Source: a virus
Virus record (IMG/VR): IMGVR_UViG_3300046010_015469
Location: 1 to 22,808 of that record
DNA length: 22,808 nt
Reading direction: 5' to 3' (one strand)
The stretch's first letter is position 1. Each line of letters starts with the position of its first letter. Position numbers and translations under genes: made by a program. The notes below the pieces were generated by a model, which saw nothing but the letters and a program-made list of their open reading frames with translations, ran no database searches and was not told where the DNA came from. Below, in pieces: positions 1-5,974 of this stretch.

Positions 1-728
1 TTCAAAACAATGATGGTCTAGGCCGTCTTCTGTTTGTTGGTTCTGACGGCACAAACATGCTCGCCGGAGCTTGGATTCGCGCAGAAGTAGACGGCACCCC
101 CGGCACTAATGACATGCCGGGCCGACTAGTGTTCTCCACTACTGCCGACGGAGCGAGCAGCCCGACGGAGCGGATGAGGATTACTAGCAGCGGGCAATTA
201 TTGGTTGGAACCTCTAGCGCTGTTAATAATGCAGACCTCCAAGCTGCTAATTCTATTTCTGTCGGTGGCACAATCAAAAGAGAAGTCTCCAAAAGATTGA
301 ATCTAGCTGACAATACAAGTACAACTCTTTTTACATTCCAAATTCCAGGTGGGGGTTCTCAATCGCATCGCACATACGTCGGAGGGGAAATTTCTTACAT
401 TGTTGCCGTGGGACGTGAAACCTCTTCAAGAAATTCGCGGACAACTTATGGTAAAGTCTATTTCTCTATTGACAGGTTTTGGGAAAGCAATGCAAACAAC
501 CCTGTCTCTGTTAATCTTATAGATACAGACAAAAGCCTTTCGACTTCTAATGGATCAGCCCCAACAATTACATGGGCCATTACCACCGACGCTGGCATTG
601 ATAATGCCGCAAAAAATGCCTACTTAGCTATTACCGTAGACAACCCATTTACAAACACTATTCAGACCAACATTACCGGGACAATCTCTTATCATACTTT
701 ATCTTTTTCAGATGTAACACTTTCTTAA
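1..728 (+). CDS. Tail-fibre-like structural protein, C-terminal part (5' end outside window)
   Basis: The frame is open from the first bases with no stop, so only the C-terminal part is present. It ends with TAA at 726-728. Early residues include GRLVFSTTADGASSPTERMR followed by ITSSGQLLVGTSS, a signature seen in many phage tail-fibre and collar proteins just before a variable tip. The last ~160 residues are rich in Ser, Thr, Asn and beta-prone segments, as expected for a receptor-binding or decorating domain. There is no obvious catalytic motif. G+C falls from about 63% (positions 61-120) to about 37% (601-660), which suggests that the tip-coding part has a different origin. The next gene (816) is another virion-type protein. 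Tail fibre is inferred; another surface structural protein is possible. Confidence 0.6.
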   Translation, partial: QNNDGLGRLLFVGSDGTNMLAGAWIRAEVDGTPGTNDMPGRLVFSTTADGASSPTERMRITSSGQLLVGTSSAVNNADLQAANSISVGGTIKREVSKRLNLADNTSTTLFTFQIPGGGSQSHRTYVGGEISYIVAVGRETSSRNSRTTYGKVYFSIDRFWESNANNPVSVNLIDTDKSLSTSNGSAPTITWAITTDAGIDNAAKNAYLAITVDNPFTNTIQTNITGTISYHTLSFSDVTLS

Positions 729-754
729 ACCTCTTAGCCCACGTCACTAGGCGG

Positions 755-779
755 GCAACCGGCCTACTCAACTGGTTGC
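755..779. other. Short inverted repeat in the gap after the tail-fibre gene
   Basis: GCAACC (755-760) and GGTTGC (774-779) form a 6-bp dyad with a 13-base loop in the 87-base gap between the two virion-type genes. No T-run follows directly, so it is not a clear terminator. A longer form of the same arms (GCAACCC/GGGTTGC) recurs at 13657-13678. Confidence 0.3.
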
Positions 780-815
780 ACTCCTACTAACCTGCTACTG
801 AACACGGTTTTTACC

Positions 816-1127
816 ATGGCCACCAACTTTGTTTGGGGTATCAACACCCTTGAGCGCGAAACCGACGACGGCTTTGTGTTTACGGCCCACTACACCGTCA
901 ATGCCTCAGATGAGGCATATTCCTCTGGCGCATATGGCAGCATCGGCTTTCAGCGCCCCGACAACCTGATCCCATACAACCAACTCGACGAGCCAACTGT
1001 GATCGGCTGGGTACAGGAAGCCCTTGGCGGCGACGAAAAAGTTGCTGAAATTGAAGCTGCTTTGCAAACTCAAATCGACGAACAGCGTCATCCGTCTAAA
1101 GCTGCCGGCGTTCCTTGGGCTAACTGA
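816..1127 (+). CDS. Small virion-type protein of cyanophage kind
   Basis: This is a 103-residue protein starting at ATG 816. The N-terminus MATNFVWGINTLERETDDGF, the middle YTVNASDEAYSSGAYGSIGF, and the end (IEAALQTQIDEQ then AAGVPW) match my recollection of a small protein common beside tail-fibre genes in cyanophages. Its function is unknown to me, though the location suggests a structural or tail-associated role. The N-terminal half looks beta-rich and residues ~60-92 look helical. It follows the tail-fibre gene after 87 bases and is closed by a terminator 24 bases downstream, so it probably ends the structural transcript. I am confident that it is a gene and moderately so about the family; no biochemical role should be read into this. 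Confidence 0.8.
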   Translation: MATNFVWGINTLERETDDGFVFTAHYTVNASDEAYSSGAYGSIGFQRPDNLIPYNQLDEPTVIGWVQEALGGDEKVAEIEAALQTQIDEQRHPSKAAGVPWAN

Positions 1128-1150
1128 GTCGTGCTAACTGCCGCAGTGCT

Positions 1151-1180
1151 TGCCGGTGCCTGGTGCGCCGGCATTTTTTT
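1151..1180 (+). terminator. Rho-independent terminator after the virion genes
   Basis: TGCCGGTGC (1151-1159) pairs with GCGCCGGCA (1165-1173). The 9-bp stem has one G-T pair, the loop is 5 bases, and seven Ts follow. It separates the structural genes from the lysis genes. Confidence 0.85.
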
Positions 1181-1222
1181 GGCTTACTGTCTAGTGGCAA
1201 TTAACCCACGGGATGATTTGTA

Positions 1223-1360
1223 GTGGCGACAAAAGCAAAAACCGGCACCGGCCGGCTTGACCACCAAGCTGGTCGCCCCAAAACCACCCGAGACGGGTAC
1301 GGCCAGAACAGTCGTCCTCGGAGACGCGGCAAGAAAAAACGAGTCGGCCAGGGCCGCTAA
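1223..1360 (+). CDS. Small, highly basic protein (45 aa), GTG start
   Basis: A 45-residue frame begins with GTG at 1223 and ends with TAA at 1360. The product starts MATKAKTGTGRLDHQAGRPK and ends RPRRRGKKKRVGQGR. It is very rich in Arg, Lys and Gly and has no hydrophobic core. The TGTGRL...AGRPKTT...GYGQ...RGKKK...GQGR layout resembles small basic proteins I recall from cyanophage genomes, so I take it as real despite its size and non-ATG start. GGGA about 9 bases upstream may serve as a weak ribosome site. It lies between a terminator and the holin-like gene. A nucleic-acid-binding or virion-associated role is only a guess from its charge. It overlaps the longer frame that begins with TTG at 1257, whose first 45 codons I do not regard as coding. 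Confidence 0.6.
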   Translation: MATKAKTGTGRLDHQAGRPKTTRDGYGQNSRPRRRGKKKRVGQGR

Positions 1361-1391
1361 TCTGAGAAAAAGGTCAGCGGCATGTCTTGTA

Positions 1392-1643
1392 ATGGAGCAC
1401 TTCGACGAGGCACCCGTTAGCACCAAACCCCCTGAAAACCCCTTCAACCAAATCGTGCCAGCTCTACTGACCGCTGCAGTGGTCGGTTTAGCTGGCCTTT
1501 TTATGCAAGTTGCCAAGCTGGACCAGTCAGTCAACACCGTCGCCGCCGACATCCAAGAACTCAAAAACGACTCCAAAGAACGGCTCACAGATCTCGAAAC
1601 CCGCGTGCGTCATATCGAAATGACCGTCGGCAGCAAAAAATGA
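1392..1643 (+). CDS. Holin-like small membrane protein with coiled coil
   Basis: This is an 83-residue protein (ATG 1392). Residues ~1-22 are polar and Pro-rich. Residues ~23-44 (QIVPALLTAAVVGLAGLFMQ) form one transmembrane helix. The remainder (KLDQSVNTVAADIQELKNDS and onward) is a heptad-like coiled coil. One membrane span plus a coiled coil, beside an endolysin gene, fits a holin-type or holin-partner protein such as the XhlA-like group, although in XhlA the helix order is reversed. The frame extends upstream to a TTG at 1257, but that stretch overlaps the basic protein and lacks a ribosome site, so I prefer ATG 1392. Its stop overlaps the next start (ATGA at 1640). Holin function is inferred from topology and location, not from a family match. 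Confidence 0.6.
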   Translation: MEHFDEAPVSTKPPENPFNQIVPALLTAAVVGLAGLFMQVAKLDQSVNTVAADIQELKNDSKERLTDLETRVRHIEMTVGSKK

Positions 1644-1825
1644 GCGTCGTCAACACCACCGACTACGGCAACGGCTTCAGCCTGGATCAGCTGGAAAACG
1701 AGCGCGGCGAACTGTACTACCGCGCCTGCAAAGACAGCATCTGCCGCTACGCCGAGGACCACTACATCGCAATGATGTATCTCGAAGGCATGGGCTGGGA
1801 CTTTAAGCAAACTCCCCTGGCTTAG
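1640..1825 (+). CDS. Small unknown protein translationally coupled to the holin-like gene
   Basis: This is a 61-residue acidic protein whose ATG overlaps the TGA of the holin-like gene (ATGA, 1640-1643). It begins MSVVNTTDYGNGFSLDQLEN and ends GMGWDFKQTPLA. It has two Cys in CKDSIC, no signal peptide and no membrane span, and most of it looks helical. I do not recognise the family. The overlapping start and position inside the lysis region suggest co-expression with the holin-like protein. Its last 23 bases overlap, tail to tail, the end of the leftward gene at 1803-1961, so the two converging transcripts are complementary there. Confidence 0.65.
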   Translation: MSVVNTTDYGNGFSLDQLENERGELYYRACKDSICRYAEDHYIAMMYLEGMGWDFKQTPLA

Positions 1826-1961
1826 CCCCAAAATCCGGCCCCGGGTCCCGCCCCGTCTTCAACACCGCCACCGCCCTCGCATAGAACGGGCTGCTGGTCT
1901 TACCTGCGCGCTCCAGGGCCTCCTTCACCTTCGCCCAGTTCTCCCGAGTGCGGTCGTCCAT
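1803..1961 (-). CDS. Small helical protein downstream of the endolysin
   Basis: This 52-residue protein begins MDDRTRENWAKVKEALERAG and continues KTSSPFYARAVAVLKTGRDP. Its ATG (1961-1959) shares one base with the endolysin TGA (1963-1961), giving a TGATG junction that supports this start over the much longer open frame reaching back to 2327. The sequence is a charged amphipathic helix followed by a second short helix. It resembles small proteins that I recall from cyanophages, but I know of no function. As the last gene of the leftward polymerase-AbrB-endolysin run, it is probably co-translated with the endolysin. Its end overlaps the end of the rightward gene at 1640-1825 by 23 bases. Confidence 0.6.
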   Translation of the reverse strand: MDDRTRENWAKVKEALERAGKTSSPFYARAVAVLKTGRDPGPDFGAKPGEFA

Positions 1962-3100
1962 CAGTACAGCCACTCGGCTGCAGGCCTGGCACCGGCCCCA
2001 GGAACGAAACCTCCGCCCCCGCGCGTGTCCATATGCACGAAGCCGCGTGGTCGCCCATCGCCCAGACCCCCAGTCCACCTGACTTTTATCCACTGGTAGA
2101 AGCTGTCCAGGCTCCGGTCCACTGAGTAGAGGTCGAACGCCTCCCCGAGGACGTGCCTCGAGCCCGGTACCCCTCCCACCTGGGCATTGATCGGCTCCGG
2201 CCTGTAGAAGCTCGTCACCCCCAGGGGCCGCCCCCACGCCTCGCGCACTCGCTGAAACTCCGCCGCAGTGCGCAGCAACCGCGTCCGCACCGACGACGTC
2301 GGCCCTGGAATTCGCCGCCGGTCCCACTGCAAGATCTCACCCACAGTCAGATTTGGCGTTACTAGACAGTTGAAGTCGCCCCAATCGACATCAGGGCGCA
2401 TGAACTCCCCCGAGCCGATCACCTTCCGCCAGTGTGGCTCGAACACAAACCAAGTCCCGGCCCCCGCCGCCAACTCCACCCGCGCATGCCCATCCGCCGG
2501 CCGCTCCGTGTATGCAACCACTGCATAATCTTTCCCGACGGGCACCAGAACCTTCTCCTTCTCACCGAGCTCGGCAGCCGGAACTGGCTCCTTCTTCAGC
2601 CATGTCACATGCACCGCCTCGATCCGGTACAAGATCGACTTTGGCTCCGCCTTAACCACAGGCTTGCTCACCACCGAGGACGGTGCCCGCTCATCCATCA
2701 GCTTGATCAACTTCTCTGCGTAGGTCGGATCTGTCGCGTACCCCTGATCCACCAACGCCTTCGCCGCATCCCCTCGCGTCGCCGCCCGATTCACCCCCTC
2801 ATATTTATCCCAGTCTTTGTACCATCGAGTAACCAAGTATCTAACACACGCCCCTAGATCAGAAAAGTCGATAAATTCTGCCGTTATCGTTATCCACTTT
2901 CCGTCGACAAACTCTTTAGTTTCCTTACCCGTACCTGCACCTTTTAACCCAAAGTAATTGTGTTTACCACTCGTGTGCTTCCCGTAGCCACTCTCAAGTG
3001 CCCACTGTGCTGCCACAAGCTCGGGGTATTTAGCCCCAGCATCTTCCCCTGCCTGCCGCACACCCTCCCAGGTGTTCGAGTACGTCTTGCGAGTAGCCAC
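1961..3100 (-). CDS. Two-domain endolysin: glucosaminidase plus M15-type peptidase
   Basis: This is a 379-residue protein starting with GTG (3100). Residues ~10-135 match the FlgJ/glucosaminidase family: AAQWALESGYGKHTSGKHNY holds the probable catalytic Glu36, followed by YFGLKG and paired YVTRW/Y.DWDKY helices. Residues ~155-225 look like a small SH3-like beta domain. Residues ~235-365 match the D-Ala-D-Ala carboxypeptidase M15A family: TSFYRP, then SRHVLGEAFDL with likely zinc ligands His316 and Asp323, and GFVHMD with His356. It should cut both the glycan and the peptide part of peptidoglycan at lysis. No signal peptide is seen, so release would depend on a holin. The holin-like gene is nearby but on the other strand. 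The gene lies 23 bases after the small gene at 3124-3348 and overlaps the next one by one base. Confidence 0.85.
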   Translation of the reverse strand: MATRKTYSNTWEGVRQAGEDAGAKYPELVAAQWALESGYGKHTSGKHNYFGLKGAGTGKETKEFVDGKWITITAEFIDFSDLGACVRYLVTRWYKDWDKYEGVNRAATRGDAAKALVDQGYATDPTYAEKLIKLMDERAPSSVVSKPVVKAEPKSILYRIEAVHVTWLKKEPVPAAELGEKEKVLVPVGKDYAVVAYTERPADGHARVELAAGAGTWFVFEPHWRKVIGSGEFMRPDVDWGDFNCLVTPNLTVGEILQWDRRRIPGPTSSVRTRLLRTAAEFQRVREAWGRPLGVTSFYRPEPINAQVGGVPGSRHVLGEAFDLYSVDRSLDSFYQWIKVRWTGGLGDGRPRGFVHMDTRGGGGFVPGAGARPAAEWLY

Positions 3101-3123
3101 AGATTTCGCGCAGATACTTCACG

Positions 3124-3348
3124 CTACCGGCGCCGCTGCACCTCACGCCAATAGCGGTCCTCAACCTTGCCCTGCCAAGCCTGGTACTGCGACATACGTG
3201 CCGACGCCCGAGCTCGTTTCTTCCGCAGGTTCCAGTCATAAAAAAACTGGGCATCCTCCACCAAGCGATGAAGGAGCCCATTTGGTAAACGCTCTGCGAT
3301 TCGGTTAAGTCGAGCCAACAACCGAGAACGCAGCTCGCTCTCGTCCAT
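3124..3348 (-). CDS. Small basic helical protein between AbrB and endolysin
   Basis: This 74-residue protein starts MDESELRSRLLARLNRIAER. A TTG one codon earlier is possible, but ATG 3348 makes a TGATG junction with the stop of the AbrB gene, so I prefer it. The sequence is largely helical and ends in a strongly Arg/Lys-rich half (NLRKKRARASARM, then WREVQRRR). The central FFYDWNLRKKRARAS resembles short cyanophage proteins that I recall from near terminase or lysis genes, but I cannot name the family. There is no membrane span and no enzyme motif. It is the third gene in the leftward polymerase-AbrB-orf-endolysin run. A DNA- or RNA-binding role is possible from the charge but unsupported. 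Confidence 0.6.
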   Translation of the reverse strand: MDESELRSRLLARLNRIAERLPNGLLHRLVEDAQFFYDWNLRKKRARASARMSQYQAWQGKVEDRYWREVQRRR

Positions 3349-3728
3349 CAACCAGCCACAGCCACAGACTTACTGGAGGCTTTTACGCTCGCTGCAGATT
3401 GAGGCACAAGCCGAATTGCATCATCCTCGATCACGATCTGCAGTTCATCGCCCGGCTCCACACCAAACTTCTCCGAGTACGTCTTGCCTACCAAAATCAC
3501 ACCATTACGATGGACGGTAGTCATAAACTGTGCTGCTTTACCAGGCTTCTTGCTGGTTTTCAGCTTTACACCTTTAGCTTCAAGCAGTGCCTCGTGCAAC
3601 TTACCGATGAGCAAGCGCTCATTACCCTTATCCGTATTGCGCACGTAGCCAGCCTCGCGAGCTAGCTCGGCTTGATCCATGTCCGCATTGGCTTTCACAA
3701 ATGAAAGCAGGTCTTGCCCAGTGAGCAT
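3348..3728 (-). CDS. Cyanobacterial-type AbrB transcriptional regulator
   Basis: With the start at ATG 3728 the product has 126 residues and begins MLTGQDLLSFVKANADMDQA. The next stretch includes ELAREAGYVRNTDKGNERLL. The C-terminal half (residues ~70-109) carries the swapped-hairpin core HRNGVILVGKTYSEKFGVEP then GDELQIVIEDDAIRLVP. This is the layout of the cyanobacterial AbrB family, whose host members are DNA-binding regulators of nitrogen and carbon metabolism. The frame extends 11 codons upstream to 3761, but the family begins at MLTGQDLL. The last ~18 residues (SAASVKASSKSVAVAG) are a low-complexity tail. It lies 41 bases after the DNA polymerase stop in the same leftward run. It could repress phage genes or mimic host AbrB; the target is unknown. 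Confidence 0.85.
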   Translation of the reverse strand: MLTGQDLLSFVKANADMDQAELAREAGYVRNTDKGNERLLIGKLHEALLEAKGVKLKTSKKPGKAAQFMTTVHRNGVILVGKTYSEKFGVEPGDELQIVIEDDAIRLVPQSAASVKASSKSVAVAG

Positions 3729-3769
3729 GAGTGGTAAAACGCTACGAAAACAGCGTATCACACAAAGCT

Positions 3770-5719
3770 CTACTTGGCATCGGCCCAGCTACTACCAAAA
3801 GAAGCTTCCGCCACGATAGGCACCAACTGACAAACTACCGAACCCGCGGCTTCCATAGCTCCGGCTAATGTTTTCGCCCACTTCTCCACTACCCCATCCT
3901 CAACCTCGAGAACGATCTCGTCGTGCACCATGGCAATAAGCATCGCTTCCCCTGGCTTAGCCGCTTTTATGTTGTCCCATATCATCGCGATGGCAATCTT
4001 AGCGATGTCACCCGCTGTACCCTGCACTTGCGTGTTGATTCGCGTAGTGTATTTATCATTAAAGCCTGTCAGTATCCTACGCCTACCATACCTAGTAAAT
4101 ACAGCGCGCGTAGTCTTATTGCCTTCTTGCATCTGCCACTCATAAAGCTGGGGATACGCTTCACGAAACCCAGTAACAAGACCCTGGGCTTCTTCTAGCT
4201 CCATATCTACACCATATTGTGCAACAGCTTGCTTTCTTAACGTAGCAGCACCTGCCCCATACAAAAGCCCGAAATTACAAAGCTTCGCGGACGTACGCTC
4301 TTTCTTCGTAATAGTATCAGCACTTTTACCTGTCACTAAAGCTGCGGTCTCTGTGTGCAAGTCCCGCCCAGCTCGATACGCCTCCAGCATGCGCTCCTCA
4401 CCAGATAGCTCGGCGGCCACCCTCAGCTCCACCTGACTGAAGTCAGCCACAACCAAGGTGTAACCCTCACGAGCGCGAAACAGGCGCCGAAACTCCCCCT
4501 CCCGCGGCACTTGCTGAAGATTCGGACCTGAGCAACTCAGCCTGCCCGTCGCTGTCCCCATCTGCCGGTACCCCGCATGGATCCGCCCATCCGGTCCAAT
4601 CGAATCCAGCAGTTTCTCAATGTGAGACACACGGGTTACAGCCGCCTTCCACTCCATGTACATGGCCACGAGCTCGTACTCCCCCTTCAGAAACGCCAGC
4701 AGGTTCTGATCCAAACTCGGTGCTCCCTTCTCGTCTGGTGGCAGCAGAATGCCCGCCTGCTCAAACCGCTCCGCCATCTGCTTCGGCGAGCGCGGGTTGA
4801 ACCCCTTGTAGCGCTTGGTTCCAGCGCGGATCGACCCCGAGTCCTTCTCACGTGTGTTTAAGACCCCGTCCTCATCCCGCGGTAGCCACACAGCCGGCTC
4901 ATCCGGATGCTCTGCTGTGATCGCCGCATCCAACGCCTCAAGGAATGTCGTCTTAAGCGTCTCAGCATTGTCTTGCAATGAGACTTGCAGCGCCACGGCA
5001 GACACCGCATCAAATCCAAACCCGTTCCACTGCATCCGAGCGATGGGCCGAAGCGCCATCATCTCCAGCTTGAAGATGTCCCACAGCGTCACCGAGGGCG
5101 ACACCTCTGACTCCTTCAGCGCTGCTACGAGTGCGGGCACCATCCTCGGTAGACACACCGCGTCCCGGGCGGCATAGCGGACCATCTCATCCGAGATCTC
5201 CCCTGCCCAATCGGCCTTCTGTAGCTCCTTAGGCAGCGGCACCTTCAGCACATGGCTTACCAGACTCCCCAGGTCGTTCTTTGCCCCTGTGCCGTTGTTC
5301 ACCACCTTGGCGGCAATCATCGTGTCGAAGATCGAGCCACCGAGCTCGACACCTTCTCCCGCTAGGAAGTTCAAGTCGAATGCAGCATTCTGCAGCACCT
5401 TCTTCTTCGGCCCCTCGAGCAACGCCTTCAGCTGACGTAGCCCTGGTGCATCCCAAGGCAGCTGCCGCCCGCCCTCGGTGCGCCAACCTTCCACATCGAC
5501 CACCAACGCATAGTCGCAACTTGCGACTTGGATGAGACGCACGCGATTCACCAGTGGATCCAGGCCAGTGGTCTCTGTATCCACGCCCAGCGGACCCACT
5601 GCCTCCCCGAGCTCGGAAACGCGCCGGGTCAGCAATGCCGCAGCCTGTGGACCACGAATGAAGTCGAAATCCACATTATCTAAAGCTTCCTTGTGAGCAA
5701 GGGATTCATCGGACGGCAT
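3770..5719 (-). CDS. Family-A DNA polymerase with 3'-5' exonuclease domain
   Basis: This is a 649-residue replicative polymerase of the T7/Pol I type without a 5' nuclease domain. Exonuclease motifs: LGVDTETTGLDP (Asp47, Glu49), QNAAFDLNFL (Asn111, Asp115) and RYAARDA (Tyr182, Asp186). Polymerase motifs: A, VVADFSQVELR (Asp426); B, RTSAKLCNFGLLYGAG (Arg475, Lys479, Phe483, Tyr487); C, MVHDEIVLEV (His599, Asp600, Glu601). All catalytic residues are present, so it should be active with proofreading. Phe483 is at the position of E. coli Pol I Phe762, a residue known to affect nucleotide selection. It heads a leftward run with AbrB and the endolysin. Only 23 bases separate its ATG from the GTG of the divergent gene at 5743, so its promoter must overlap that gene. 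Confidence 0.97.
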   Translation of the reverse strand: MPSDESLAHKEALDNVDFDFIRGPQAAALLTRRVSELGEAVGPLGVDTETTGLDPLVNRVRLIQVASCDYALVVDVEGWRTEGGRQLPWDAPGLRQLKALLEGPKKKVLQNAAFDLNFLAGEGVELGGSIFDTMIAAKVVNNGTGAKNDLGSLVSHVLKVPLPKELQKADWAGEISDEMVRYAARDAVCLPRMVPALVAALKESEVSPSVTLWDIFKLEMMALRPIARMQWNGFGFDAVSAVALQVSLQDNAETLKTTFLEALDAAITAEHPDEPAVWLPRDEDGVLNTREKDSGSIRAGTKRYKGFNPRSPKQMAERFEQAGILLPPDEKGAPSLDQNLLAFLKGEYELVAMYMEWKAAVTRVSHIEKLLDSIGPDGRIHAGYRQMGTATGRLSCSGPNLQQVPREGEFRRLFRAREGYTLVVADFSQVELRVAAELSGEERMLEAYRAGRDLHTETAALVTGKSADTITKKERTSAKLCNFGLLYGAGAATLRKQAVAQYGVDMELEEAQGLVTGFREAYPQLYEWQMQEGNKTTRAVFTRYGRRRILTGFNDKYTTRINTQVQGTAGDIAKIAIAMIWDNIKAAKPGEAMLIAMVHDEIVLEVEDGVVEKWAKTLAGAMEAAGSVVCQLVPIVAEASFGSSWADAK

Positions 5720-5742
5720 ACTCGGTTAAATGCAGTGGTTGT

Positions 5743-5964
5743 GTGGACGACCTTACTCTTAGCTTTGCTCAAGAAGCAGCACTAAGGCAGATCGATGATT
5801 GTACCAATGTAGCAGAGCTAAAAGCTCTAGCTAAGAGTCTCATTAAGTCTCACTTCACATCGCGCAGCTTCATAGCAACACTCTTGCTCCGCGAAACAAC
5901 CCTGGGGCCCAGCCCCAGCTACCAGGCCGAGCTCGATGACGAGCTCCCCTGGCGCCAGGGCTAA
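5743..5964 (+). CDS. Small protein with NblA-like helical signature
   Basis: This 73-residue protein starts with GTG 5743. Residues 4-50 read LTLSFAQEAALRQIDDCTNV then AELKALAKSLIKSHFTSRSF, a two-helix hairpin. NblA proteins have the pattern L-S-L-E-Q-E-F-x-L-R, a loop, then a helix with a Leu-rich face. The pattern LSFAQEAALR with a second helix ending before ATLLLRE follows that order. NblA is a small cyanobacterial adaptor that triggers phycobilisome breakdown, and some freshwater cyanophages carry it. The C-terminal ~22 residues (GPSPSYQAELDDELPWRQG) are an extra acidic tail. The match is by eye and weak; it may be an unrelated helical hairpin. It is the only rightward gene between two leftward replication genes and ends 10 bases from the end of the primase-helicase. 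Confidence 0.5.
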   Translation: MDDLTLSFAQEAALRQIDDCTNVAELKALAKSLIKSHFTSRSFIATLLLRETTLGPSPSYQAELDDELPWRQG

Positions 5965-5974
5965 GAGCGCAACA

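Noticed and set aside
1962-2327. Long minus-strand extension upstream of the small gene 1803-1961
   Set aside because: It lies inside the endolysin gene in another frame. The TGATG junction at 1961 gives a better start, and the extension has biased composition.
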